Shown here one piece after another: positions 29,204 to 40,500 of a stretch of 64,000 nucleotides of DNA. Each line of letters opens with the position of its first letter. Position 1 is the stretch's first letter. The translations under genes and the position numbers were made by a program. The DNA comes from Modicisalibacter tunisiensis (lineage in GTDB: Bacteria; Pseudomonadota; Gammaproteobacteria; Pseudomonadales; Halomonadaceae), in contig NZ_JAGXFD010000001.1 of the NCBI RefSeq assembly GCF_020148005.1, positions 2,626,599-2,690,598 on the forward strand. The letters are read 5' to 3'. The notes under the pieces were generated by a model. The model was given only the letters and a program-made list of their open reading frames with translations. It was not told the origin of the DNA and did no database searches.

Positions 29204-30196
29204 ATGTGGGCACCGCCTTCCCGCCTGCGCGCCAGTGGCGTCATCGGCATGAACCGACGCAACATCCGCTACATCGGCCGCTACAACGACCGCCGCCACT
29301 ACCCGCTGGTCGACGACAAGCTCAAGACCAAGCTGCTGGCCCAGCAGCACGGCATCACCACGCCGGCGCTGATCGGCACCGTGACCAGCCAGTTCGAGGT
29401 CAAGCAGGTCGCCGCCCTGGTGGCGGCGCAGGCCGGCTTCGTCATCAAGCCCGCCAAGGGCAGTGGCGGCAAGGGCATCCTGGTCATCGAACATCAGGAC
29501 GGCGACGGCTACGTCAAGCCCAGCGGGCATCGCCTGCGGCGCGAGGATCTGGAGCGCCACGTCTCGAACATCCTCTCGGGGCTGTACTCCCTGGGCGGAT
29601 CGCCGGATGTGGCGGTCATCGAGTCGCTGATCGCCTTCGACGAGACGCTGGCCCGCTATACCTACGAGGGCGTGCCGGACATCCGCGTGATCGTCTTCCG
29701 GGGCTATCCGGTCATGGCCATGATGCGCCTGTCCACCGCCGCCTCGGACGGCAAGGCCAACCTGCATCAGGGCGCCGTCGGGGTGGGACTCGACATGGCC
29801 TCGGGCCATGCCCTGCGCGGGGTGCAGCATGATCGCCCGCGCCACGACCATCCCGACACCGGCCATCCCCTGGCCGGCCTGCGTGTATCGCACTGGGACA
29901 CCCTGCTGCACCTGGCCGCCAGCTGCTACGAGATGACGGCGCTCGGCTATCTGGGCACCGACATGGTGCTCGATCGCGACCACGGCCCCATGCTGCTCGA
30001 GCTCAACGCCCGTCCCGGACTGGCGATCCAGATGGCCAACGGCGAAGGGCTGCGGCGGCGCCTGGACACCGTCGAGCGTCAGGCGACAGGGATGAGTGTC
30101 GCACAGCGCGTGGCGTTCGCCCGCCGGCATTTCGCGCGGCACGGCGAGCTTCAGGACGCCGGGGGGCGTCTGGCTCGCGAGGAGGCGGACGCGTAG
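29204..30196 (+). CDS. Alpha-L-glutamate ligase-like ATP-grasp protein
   Basis: This 330-residue cytoplasmic protein is an ATP-grasp ligase related to RimK: it shows the lysine/glycine ATP loop VIKPAKGSGGKGILVIE (about residues 82-98), the central DIRVIVFRG strand and the magnesium motif ELNARPGLAIQ near residue 265. RimK-like enzymes add glutamate to a carboxyl group, so the likely product is a glutamyl-peptide or poly-glutamate, although the acceptor is unknown. The start MWAPPSRLRASGVIGMNRRN fits the family; an internal ATG at 29249 is less likely. The Zur-like gene begins 33 bases downstream. Confidence 0.85.
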   Translation: MWAPPSRLRASGVIGMNRRNIRYIGRYNDRRHYPLVDDKLKTKLLAQQHGITTPALIGTVTSQFEVKQVAALVAAQAGFVIKPAKGSGGKGILVIEHQDGDGYVKPSGHRLRREDLERHVSNILSGLYSLGGSPDVAVIESLIAFDETLARYTYEGVPDIRVIVFRGYPVMAMMRLSTAASDGKANLHQGAVGVGLDMASGHALRGVQHDRPRHDHPDTGHPLAGLRVSHWDTLLHLAASCYEMTALGYLGTDMVLDRDHGPMLLELNARPGLAIQMANGEGLRRRLDTVERQATGMSVAQRVAFARRHFARHGELQDAGGRLAREEADA

Positions 30197-30229
30197 AATG
30201 TGTGTCCCTCGCAGCCGACGCATGCCGAC

Positions 30230-30682
30230 ATGCCCGATATCCAGACATTGACCCGACAGGCCGAACGCCAGTGCCAGCAGCGCGGCGTGCGCTTCACGCC
30301 GATTCGCCGCCGGGTGCTGGAGCTGATCGCCGACTCGTCCGGCGGACTCAAGGCCTACGACCTGCTCGACCGCCTGGCCGTCGAGCACGGCGCCGCGCGG
30401 CCGCCGACGGTCTATCGGGCCCTCGACTTCCTGATCGAGCAGGGGCTGGTGCATCGCATCGAGTCGCTCAATGCCTACGTGGCCTGCCCCTGCCCCGAGC
30501 ATCATCACGGCTTCCAGCTGCTGATCTGCCGGCATTGCGGGCGTGTCGAGGAGCTGCATCTGGATGACGTCAGCGCCCAGCTCGGCGCCCGGGCGGCGGC
30601 GCTGGGGTTTGCGGTGGACCGCCAGACCATCGAGCTGCTGGGTGCCTGCGATGCCTGCCGGACCTCGGCGGCCGACGGCTGA
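30230..30682 (+). CDS. zur: Fur-family regulator, probably zinc uptake regulator Zur
   Basis: This 150-residue protein has the Fur winged helix (RFTPIRRRVLELIADSSGG, then PPTVYRALDFLIEQGLVHRIES) and a metal-binding half with CPCPEHHHGFQLLICRHCGRVEEL and a C-terminal CDACR. The HGFQLLIC-HCG pattern and two CxxC pairs are more like gammaproteobacterial Zur than Fur or PerR. With zinc bound it should repress zinc uptake genes. No znuABC gene lies in the window. ATG 30230 was chosen because MPDIQTLTRQAERQC aligns with the family; 30200 would add ten residues. It may be cotranscribed with the ATP-grasp gene. Confidence 0.8.
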   Translation: MPDIQTLTRQAERQCQQRGVRFTPIRRRVLELIADSSGGLKAYDLLDRLAVEHGAARPPTVYRALDFLIEQGLVHRIESLNAYVACPCPEHHHGFQLLICRHCGRVEELHLDDVSAQLGARAAALGFAVDRQTIELLGACDACRTSAADG

Positions 30683-30718
30683 TCATTCCCTCGACCCGCG
30701 ACGACACAGGCCGACCCC

Positions 30719-31162
30719 ATGAACGATCTCTTCAAGACCCTGGAAACCGCCGAGCGCGGTGACACCCGCCCCGCCGAGAGCCTGCTGGCCGCCATGCGCT
30801 GGAATGCCGACGGGCTGGTGCCGGCGATCGCCCAGCAGCACGACAGCGGCGAAGTGCTGATGATGGCCTGGATGAACCGTCAGGCCCTGGAGGAAACCCT
30901 CAAGACCGGCCGGGTCTGCTACTGGTCCCGGTCGCGCGGCAAGCTGTGGCGCAAGGGCGAGTCATCCGGGCAGGTGCAAAAGCTCAAGCGCGCCTATCTG
31001 GACTGCGACGGCGATACCCTGCTGCTGGCGGTCGATCAGGCGGGGCCGGCCTGCCACTCGGGGCGGCGCAGCTGCTTCTACGTGGCCCTGGGTGAGACGC
31101 AAGGCGAAGTCGTCAGCGATCCGCTGATCGACCCGGCCACCCTGTATGGCGCCTCGCACTGA
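30719..31162 (+). CDS. hisI: Phosphoribosyl-AMP cyclohydrolase HisI
   Basis: HisI opens the adenine ring of phosphoribosyl-AMP in histidine synthesis. The 147-residue protein shows the conserved [36 protein letters not shown] and the metal site [11 protein letters not shown] with HSGRRSCFY. It is the stand-alone cyclohydrolase without a HisE domain, as in Pseudomonas and Halomonas. No other his genes lie nearby. Its last 17 bases overlap the start of yidD. Confidence 0.95.
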   Translation: MNDLFKTLETAERGDTRPAESLLAAMRWNADGLVPAIAQQHDSGEVLMMAWMNRQALEETLKTGRVCYWSRSRGKLWRKGESSGQVQKLKRAYLDCDGDTLLLAVDQAGPACHSGRRSCFYVALGETQGEVVSDPLIDPATLYGASH

Positions 31163-31514
31163 CATCCGGGCCGGCCGCTGGCTGGCCTGGCCGCTGATCG
31201 GCCTGATCAAGGGCTATCAGTGGCTGATCAGCCCCCTGCTCGGCCCGCGCTGCCGTTTCTGGCCGAGCTGTTCCCGCTATGCCATCGAGGCCCTGCGCAC
31301 CCACGGGGCGTTCAAGGGGAGCGCCCTCGCCGTGCGGCGCATCCTGCGCTGTCACCCCGGCTCGGCGGGCGGCATCGACCCGGTGCCGGGCGGGCCCAGC
31401 GAACAGCTGTGTCGTGACGATCCCGAGCTCGATGCGACCTTCCGTCCCCGAGACGCCGGCGATGCCCGTGAGGAGGCGGCCGCGCGGCGGGAGGGGCCGG
31501 GCGGCAGGAACTAG
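31146..31514 (+). CDS. yidD: Membrane protein insertion efficiency factor YidD
   Basis: This 122-residue protein holds the YidD core: [27 protein letters not shown] with the paired cysteines, then [14 protein letters not shown] and [18 protein letters not shown]. The C-terminal 35 residues are a charged tail beyond the usual 75-90 residue length. YidD assists YidC-dependent insertion at the inner membrane. It is normally encoded between rnpA and yidC; here it overlaps hisI by 17 bases and has neither neighbour, so this is either a relocated or a second copy. Confidence 0.85.
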   Translation: MAPRTDIRAGRWLAWPLIGLIKGYQWLISPLLGPRCRFWPSCSRYAIEALRTHGAFKGSALAVRRILRCHPGSAGGIDPVPGGPSEQLCRDDPELDATFRPRDAGDAREEAAARREGPGGRN

Positions 31515-31524
31515 CCGGGGTCGT

Positions 31525-31938
31525 TCAGGCGGCTTCCTGCTCGGCGACGGCGTAGATGCGCTTGAGCATCGCGTGCAGGCCGTTGGAACGGGTCGGTGAC
31601 AGATGCTTGTCGAGGCCGAGCTCCTCGAGGAAGGCCGGTGGCGTCGCGACGATCTCCGTGGCCGGGCGATCGTTGTAGATGCGCATCAGCACGGCGATCA
31701 GCCCGGAGACGATGGCGGCATCGGAGGTCGCCTGGAAGTGCAGCACGTCTCCCTGGCGCTCGTGATGGATCCACACGTTCGACTGACAGCCCTGGATCTT
31801 GTTCTCCGGCGTCTTCAGCGTCTCGGGAAAGGTCGGCAACTGCTTGCCCATGTCGATGATGTACTGGTAGCGGTCCATCCAGTTGTCGAAGAAGCCGAAT
31901 TCCTCGACCAGTTCCGCCTGGGCTTGCTGGGCACTCAT
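31525..31938 (-). CDS. sufE: Cysteine desulfuration protein SufE
   Basis: SufE accepts sulfane sulfur from the cysteine desulfurase SufS and passes it to the SUF iron-sulfur assembly scaffold. The 137-residue protein contains NKIQGCQSNVWIHHE with the acceptor cysteine (about residue 52) and the C-terminal LSPTRSNGLHAMLKRI typical of SufE. The frame is open far upstream, but ATG 31938 has GGAGGAGAG before it and gives MSAQQAQAELVEEFG, a normal length. Other suf genes are not adjacent. It converges with yidD, with ten bases between the stops. Confidence 0.93.
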   Translation of the reverse strand: MSAQQAQAELVEEFGFFDNWMDRYQYIIDMGKQLPTFPETLKTPENKIQGCQSNVWIHHERQGDVLHFQATSDAAIVSGLIAVLMRIYNDRPATEIVATPPAFLEELGLDKHLSPTRSNGLHAMLKRIYAVAEQEAA

Positions 31939-32000
31939 GTTCTCTCCTCCTGACTCGTCGGCGGCATTATAACGGCTCGCCGGCGCAGCGTCGTCCACCC

Positions 32001-33185
32001 TCAGGGCATGTCGCTCAGCCGGTGGGCGCCGATCTGGCGCTGCCACTCCTCGGCTTCGGCATGCAGGTAGCGGGCCGTGGTGTCGAGCCGGGAGTGGCGT
32101 GCGGTTCGGGCCAGGTAGCGCAGCTCCACGCCGGCCTGGGCCTGATGGGTAATCGCCGTGTGGCGCAGCCAGTGGGGCGTGGCCTCGGCCAGCCGGCCGG
32201 CCAGACGGGCCACGGCCTCGGGCGCCTCCGGGTCCGCTGCCAGAGCCTCGGCGGCCCGGGCGAAGGTCGCCTTGATCAGCCGGTAGAGCTGGTTGTCGCC
32301 GACGCCGCGCGTGCCGTCCAGCGCACGGATCACCGGCGCGTCCTCCTCCCCGGCGTCGGGCCTCGAGGGCAGGCCCAGATGCGCCCGCCACCTGCCGAGC
32401 AGCGTCATCATGTCCTCGGGTACCGGGATACGCGCGAGCTTGCCGCCCTTCCCCACTACCTGCCACCACCACAGCCCTTCCCGGCACTGGAAGTCCGCCA
32501 TGCGGGCGTCGGTCATCTCGCGGATGCGCGGGGCCAGCAGGTAGCCGAAGCCGAAGACCAGCCGCCGACGCTGCCACAGCCGCCACTCGCGGAGTGTCGC
32601 GCCCTCCTCGGGCGGCCGGTTCAGCCAGCCCCAGAACCACTGCCAGAGCGGACGCTCGAGATAGCGTTCGATGCCGGGCTGGCGGTTGTCCAGACGGCGG
32701 CGCTTGTCGCGCATCAGGCGAAACGGGTTGTGGTCGATCCACCCCGCCTCCACCAGCCAGCTGCACAGCCCCTGCAGGATCGTCAGGCTCTGCCGGCGGC
32801 TGGCGGCGGACAGCGGCCCGCGAAACGGCCGCCACGCGGGGTGCGAACGACCACGCGGCGGACCGATCCAGCGTGACGCGGGCTGCGGATCGGTCAGGAA
32901 GGCCTCGAAGGCCTGCAGCGCCTGGCGATCGAGATCGGCCAGGCGCATGTCGCGCTCGGCGAGCCACAGCAGCAGCCGTTCGCCTTCCTTGCGGTAGGCG
33001 CGAAAGGTCTGCGGTGTCGCCCGGTACTCCTCGAGCCAGCGTCCCACGGCCTCGGCATCCGTGGTCGCCGCGATGCGCGAGAGGCGCGTGGCCAACGCCC
33101 CCTGTCGTGCCGTGGGTGACGCTTCGTCCAGGTGCGTCACGTCCAGCGACGTGATGGCCTGCGGCCCTGTCTCGCTGTCTGCCAT
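32001..33185 (-). CDS. Tyrosine-type site-specific recombinase (divergent, chromosomal)
   Basis: This protein of about 394 residues has an N-terminal SAM-like DNA-binding region (TFRAYRKEGERLLLWL) and a C-terminal catalytic domain with the full set: Arg in APRIREM, Lys in GKGGKLARIPV, HWLRH (His-x-x-Arg-His), HSRLDTTARYLH with the second His and the nucleophile Tyr. It is not of the P4 or lambda integrase type and no phage genes flank it. It is divergent from a KfrA-like protein across an AT-rich gap. ATG 33185 is proposed; an in-frame ATG at 33260 would add 25 residues. Confidence 0.85.
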   Translation of the reverse strand: MADSETGPQAITSLDVTHLDEASPTARQGALATRLSRIAATTDAEAVGRWLEEYRATPQTFRAYRKEGERLLLWLAERDMRLADLDRQALQAFEAFLTDPQPASRWIGPPRGRSHPAWRPFRGPLSAASRRQSLTILQGLCSWLVEAGWIDHNPFRLMRDKRRRLDNRQPGIERYLERPLWQWFWGWLNRPPEEGATLREWRLWQRRRLVFGFGYLLAPRIREMTDARMADFQCREGLWWWQVVGKGGKLARIPVPEDMMTLLGRWRAHLGLPSRPDAGEEDAPVIRALDGTRGVGDNQLYRLIKATFARAAEALAADPEAPEAVARLAGRLAEATPHWLRHTAITHQAQAGVELRYLARTARHSRLDTTARYLHAEAEEWQRQIGAHRLSDMP

Positions 33186-33260
33186 GTCCTTTCCCGCCGC
33201 CTCCCCTGCCTCGTGGCTTTCCAGGATGCCCAGTGTCGCCACTACGGCCATGATTATCAA

Positions 33261-33404
33261 GATAAGGCGCGTAATCTTGAATTTCTTCCGAACAATATGC
33301 GTAGAATTCGTAATTACATAATACGTAAAATGGCGACAGGTCTATCGCGCTTGCAGTAAACTGCGTTGCACAAGCAGGATCGCGAATCGCTCGGGAGGAA
33401 AGGC
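33261..33404. promoter_or_regulatory. AT-rich divergent control region with palindromes
   Basis: This gap between the recombinase and KfrA-like genes is far more AT-rich than its surroundings. It holds the perfect palindrome GTAATTAC (33310-33317), TTAC/GTAA arms around ATAATAC just after it, and an EcoRI-like GAATTC. KfrA proteins bind palindromic DNA near their own promoter, so this is a likely operator; it could also carry recombinase sites. Confidence 0.45.
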
Positions 33405-34370
33405 ATGGCACGCAGCGGAGTGCAGTACGCGGATGTACGGCAGGCCATCGAGGTGCTGCTCAAGCGCGGCGAGACGCCGGGGGTCCAGAAGATCCGCGAG
33501 GTGCTGGGCACGGGCAGTTTCACCACCATCAGCGAGCACCTGCGGGAATGGCGCACCCGCTGCGAGGAGAATCGTGACGAGCCGGCGACCAGCGAGCTGC
33601 CCGAGTCCATCACCGCGCTGATGCAGACACTCTGGGAGCAGGCACAGGCGGCGGCCGCCGACGAGCTGGCGCACTACCGCGAGGCGGCCGACAAGGCGGT
33701 TGCGGCGGCACGGGAAGAGTCGGCACAGGCGCGCCGCGAGGCGGAAGATGCCCGCGAACGGGAGAAGGCCCTCAACGAGCACCTGACCCAGGCACAGCAG
33801 CAGTTGCAGGCGCAGAGTGCGGAGCTGGCAAGGCAGCAGGCGGCCCGCGAGGCCGCGGAACGACACGGCGAACAGCTCGCCGAGCGCTGCGCGCAGCAGC
33901 AGGCCGAGCTGGCCGATGAACAGGTGCGCCGGGAGCGTCTTGCCGAGACGCACCAGGCTGCCCTGGAAGAACAGCAGGCCGAGTGGCGCAAGCGGCTGGA
34001 TCAGGAGGAAACGCGCAACGAGACGGCCGAGGGCCGGCTCATGACCCTGCTCGACGAGGCGCGCCAGGAACGCCAGCGCAATGAAAGGCAGCTTCAGCAG
34101 CGCCTGTCGTCGCTGGAAACGCGGCTACGGGAGGCGGATGAGGCATTGCGCGAGGCGCGGCGGGAACAGGCGGAAGCCCAGGCCGCACAGCGCGAGGCCC
34201 AGTGGTCACTGCAGCAGGCCGACGCCGCGCTGCAGGAGGCCCGGCGCCGGGAAGAGGCCCGCGAGGCGGATGCCCAGGGCTATCGGCAGGAACGTGACGA
34301 GGCACGCGAGAAGCTGCGCGAGACGGAGGCGCGGCTGGCTCGATTGCCGCTGCCACCCTTCGTCTACTGA
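33405..34370 (+). CDS. KfrA-like DNA-binding coiled-coil protein
   Basis: This 321-residue protein has an N-terminal KfrA-type DNA-binding domain (residues 1-110; YADVRQAIEVLLKRGETPGVQKIREVLGTGSFTTISEHLREWR, a recognisable helix-turn-helix) and then about 200 residues of nearly uninterrupted E/Q/A/R/L-rich heptads, a long alpha-helical coiled coil. KfrA of IncP plasmids is a repressor and nucleoid-like scaffold that helps segregation. A chromosomal copy beside a recombinase is not part of any pathway I recognise. ATG 33405 follows GGGAGGAAAGG; the upstream in-frame ATG lacks such a site. Confidence 0.85.
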   Translation: MARSGVQYADVRQAIEVLLKRGETPGVQKIREVLGTGSFTTISEHLREWRTRCEENRDEPATSELPESITALMQTLWEQAQAAAADELAHYREAADKAVAAAREESAQARREAEDAREREKALNEHLTQAQQQLQAQSAELARQQAAREAAERHGEQLAERCAQQQAELADEQVRRERLAETHQAALEEQQAEWRKRLDQEETRNETAEGRLMTLLDEARQERQRNERQLQQRLSSLETRLREADEALREARREQAEAQAAQREAQWSLQQADAALQEARRREEAREADAQGYRQERDEAREKLRETEARLARLPLPPFVY

Positions 34371-34449
34371 AGTGCCGATGGAGGCAACGGGTCCCGGCAC
34401 CGTGCGGTGCCGGGGCCTTGCGCTGTCAGGCGGCCGGCGTCGCGGCGCT

Positions 34450-35040
34450 TCAGCGGTAGTAGGCGTTGGTGTTGTCGGTGTGGTCGGTCACGTCACGGAT
34501 GCCGGACAGTTCGGGAATGCGCTCCAGCAGGGTCTTCTCGACGCCCTCCTTGAGGGTCAGGTCGACGGCCGCGCAGCCCTGGCAGCCCCCGCCGAACTGC
34601 AGCACGGCGTAGTTCTCGTCGGTGAGCTGGATCAGGCGGATCTCGCCGCCGTGGGCCGCCAGGCCGGGATTGATCTCGCTGTAGAGGATGTAGTTGATGC
34701 GATCCTCCAGCGGGCTGTCGGCATTGACCTTGGGCATCTTGGCGTTGGGCGCCTTGATGGTCAGCTGGCCGCCCATGCGGTCGGCGTTGAAATCGACCAC
34801 CGCCTCCTCGAGGAACGGCACGCTGTGGGTGTCGACGAAGACGGTGATCTTGTCCAGCGTCATCTTCTCGTCGCTCGGCTCTTCCTCACCGGGGCGGCAG
34901 TAGGCCAGGCAGGTCTCGGCATAAGGCGTGCCCGGCTGGGTGATGAAGATGCGCACCGCGATTCCCTCGACGTTCTGCTTGGCCAGCAGTTCGGCAAGGT
35001 AGTCCTGGGCGCTGTCGGTAATCTGGATGCTCTCGCTCAT
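34450..35040 (-). CDS. nfuA: Iron-sulfur cluster carrier NfuA
   Basis: NfuA carries 4Fe-4S clusters to target enzymes and helps under oxidative or iron stress. The 196-residue protein has an N-terminal degenerate A-type domain (residues 1-100, without the three-cysteine set) and a C-terminal NifU domain with [19 protein letters not shown] bearing the CxxC (about residues 150-153). ATG 35040 gives [20 protein letters not shown], the standard N-terminus; the frame is open further upstream without homology. A candidate promoter lies at 35077-35105. The gene is divergent from metH. Confidence 0.95.
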   Translation of the reverse strand: MSESIQITDSAQDYLAELLAKQNVEGIAVRIFITQPGTPYAETCLAYCRPGEEEPSDEKMTLDKITVFVDTHSVPFLEEAVVDFNADRMGGQLTIKAPNAKMPKVNADSPLEDRINYILYSEINPGLAAHGGEIRLIQLTDENYAVLQFGGGCQGCAAVDLTLKEGVEKTLLERIPELSGIRDVTDHTDNTNAYYR

Positions 35041-35076
35041 CAGTCGGGTCCCGTCAGGGTTGAAGATTTTCCTGAC

Positions 35077-35105
35077 ATGGTAAGAAAAAACCCCGGCAGG
35101 CACAA
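35077..35105 (-). promoter_or_regulatory. Candidate promoter of nfuA
   Basis: On the minus strand TTGTGC (35105-35100) is separated by 17 bases from TACCAT (35082-35077), which lies 37 bases before the nfuA start codon. Confidence 0.4.
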
Positions 35106-35196
35106 TCCTGACTGAAATACTGGGTTTTAGGCGGCGAGTCCCGCCGCCGTTACGAGTCTGGTAGGATGTGGCACCCGACAGGGCCGGCCCGCGGGG

Positions 35197-35236
35197 CGCG
35201 AGCCCTGACCGCAAGGTGGCCTTGCCGCCCCTCGCG
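35197..35236 (+). promoter_or_regulatory. Nested hairpin in the metH leader
   Basis: CGCGAG (35197-35202) pairs with CTCGCG (35231-35236) around an inner hairpin GCAAGG-TGG-CCTTGC (35211-35225). The structure ends 36 bases before the metH start. It does not show the SAH or cobalamin riboswitch conserved sequences, so its role is open. Confidence 0.3.
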
Positions 35237-35272
35237 ACAGGACATACCGAAAAACGACGCTGCTGGAGACAC

Positions 35273-39012
<3,740 letters not shown>

Positions 39013-39016
<4 letters not shown>

Positions 39017-40335
39017 TCGACGCCGCCCGCAGCCAGGTGATTCTTCGCCTGGCGCTGCCGATCATCGGCGGCATGCTCTCGCAGAGCCTGCTTAACCTGG
39101 TGGATGCCGCCTTCGTCGGCACGCTGGGCGAGGTGCCGCTGGCCGGCGTGGGGCTGGGCGGCTATGCCATGTTCCTGATCACGGCGGTGGTGTTCGGGCT
39201 GTCCTCGGGGGTGCAGTCCCAGACCGCCCGCCGCCATGGCGAGGCTGCCTATGCGCGCCGCGCCCAGCCCCTCGAGGCCGGGCTGCTGATCGCCCTGGCG
39301 CTCGCCCTGCCGCTGACCGCGCTCTGCCTCTGGCAGGCGCCGCGGCTGATCGGGCTGCTGACCGGTCAGCCGGACGTCGCGGCGGTCGCCGTGGCCTATC
39401 TGCGCTGGCGCCTGGTGGGGCTGGTGCCGATCGCCCTGATCTTCTGCTTTCGCGGCTACTGGAACGGCATCCAGCAGACCCGCATCTATCTGGGCATCAT
39501 GCTGGTCACCCATGCCCTCAACGTGGCGGTCAGTGCCGGGCTGATCTTCGGCCTGGCGGGCTTGCCCGATCTGGGCGCCGCCGGCGCCGGGGCCGGGACC
39601 ACCGTGGCCCTGATGGTGGCCCTGCTGCTGTGGGGAATCAGCAGCTGGCGCCACACGCAGCGCACCCGCGAACGCTGGCGATGGCCTCGCCTCGCCGTCA
39701 TACGCCGCACGCTGGCACTGGCCACCCCCCACTCCTTCCAGCAGATGTGGTTCGCCGGCGGTTACGCGGCCCTGTTCTGGATTCTCGGCCAGATCGGCAC
39801 CGCCAGTGTTGCCGTGGGACATGTGCTGGTCAACCTGTCACTGCTGCTGATCCTGCCCGGGGTCGGCCTGGGACTGGCGGCGATGAGCCTGGTGGGCCAG
39901 GCGCTGGGCCGCGACACCCCGCATGATGCCCACCGCTGGGGCTGGGACGTGGTGCGCGTGGCCTGGGTCTGCCTGTCGGTGCTGGCCCTGCCGATGCTGA
40001 TCTTCCCCGACACGGTGCTGGGCGTCTTCCTCCCCGCGGATCTGGTCCCGCTCGGCCGCCTGCCGCTGCGACTGACGGCGCTGATGATCGTGCTCGACGC
40101 CGCCGCCATCGTGCTCGGCCAGGCCCTGCTGGGGGCCGGTGCCAACCGCACGGTCATGGCGCTGACCCTGGCCCTGCAGTGGCTGGTGTTCCTGCCCCTG
40201 GCCTGGTGGGTCGGCGTCCACCAGGGAGCCGGGCTGCTCGGTGTCTGGTGGGCGCAGCTCGGCTACCGGGGGCTCAACTCGCTGTCGTTCGCGATGGTCT
40301 GGCAGCGTCGTCGCTGGCAGCAGGTAGTCGTGTAG
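39013..40335 (+). CDS. MATE family efflux transporter (DinF-like)
   Basis: This 440-residue, twelve-helix inner-membrane protein begins [29 protein letters not shown], a classic MATE N-terminal motif, and repeats the pattern in its second half ([23 protein letters not shown]). MATE pumps export cationic drugs or metabolites using sodium or proton gradients. It overlaps the metH stop by four bases, so the two are translationally coupled. The link to methionine metabolism is unexplained; the substrate cannot be inferred. Confidence 0.9.
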
Positions 40336-40413
40336 CGGCAGCGCAAGAACGGTTCGGCCCCTTACCGGCGCCAGGCACCTTTTAATAACCATAAAATCAG
40401 AAAGTATGATTAT

Positions 40414-40434
40414 TTATTCTTTCATAGAATAAAC
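40414..40434. promoter_or_regulatory. Inverted repeat in the cysI promoter region
   Basis: TTTATTCT (40414-40421) and AGAATAAA (40427-40434) are exact inverted repeats around TTCAT, in an AT-rich patch 67 bases before the cysI start. Regulators of sulfur genes such as CysB bind AT-rich sites of this kind, so this is a candidate operator or promoter element. Confidence 0.45.
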
Positions 40435-40500
40435 CCGGCGGAGTATGGTCAGGGCATGGCATGGATCCCATTTCGCCCTGACTAGCAGGACAACTCCGGT

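Noticed and set aside
26884-29265. A 793-codon antisense frame across the lipoprotein and transglutaminase genes
   Set aside because: It mirrors two well-supported proteins and has a low-complexity composition (Q, R, G and H rich).
31525-33411. A single 628-codon frame running from sufE through the recombinase region
   Set aside because: Only the C-terminal 137 residues are SufE; the earlier part is the recombinase gene in another frame. The SufE start at 31938 has a good ribosome site.
35161-35272. A SAH or cobalamin riboswitch before metH
   Set aside because: The conserved core sequences of these classes were not found; only a generic nested hairpin is present.
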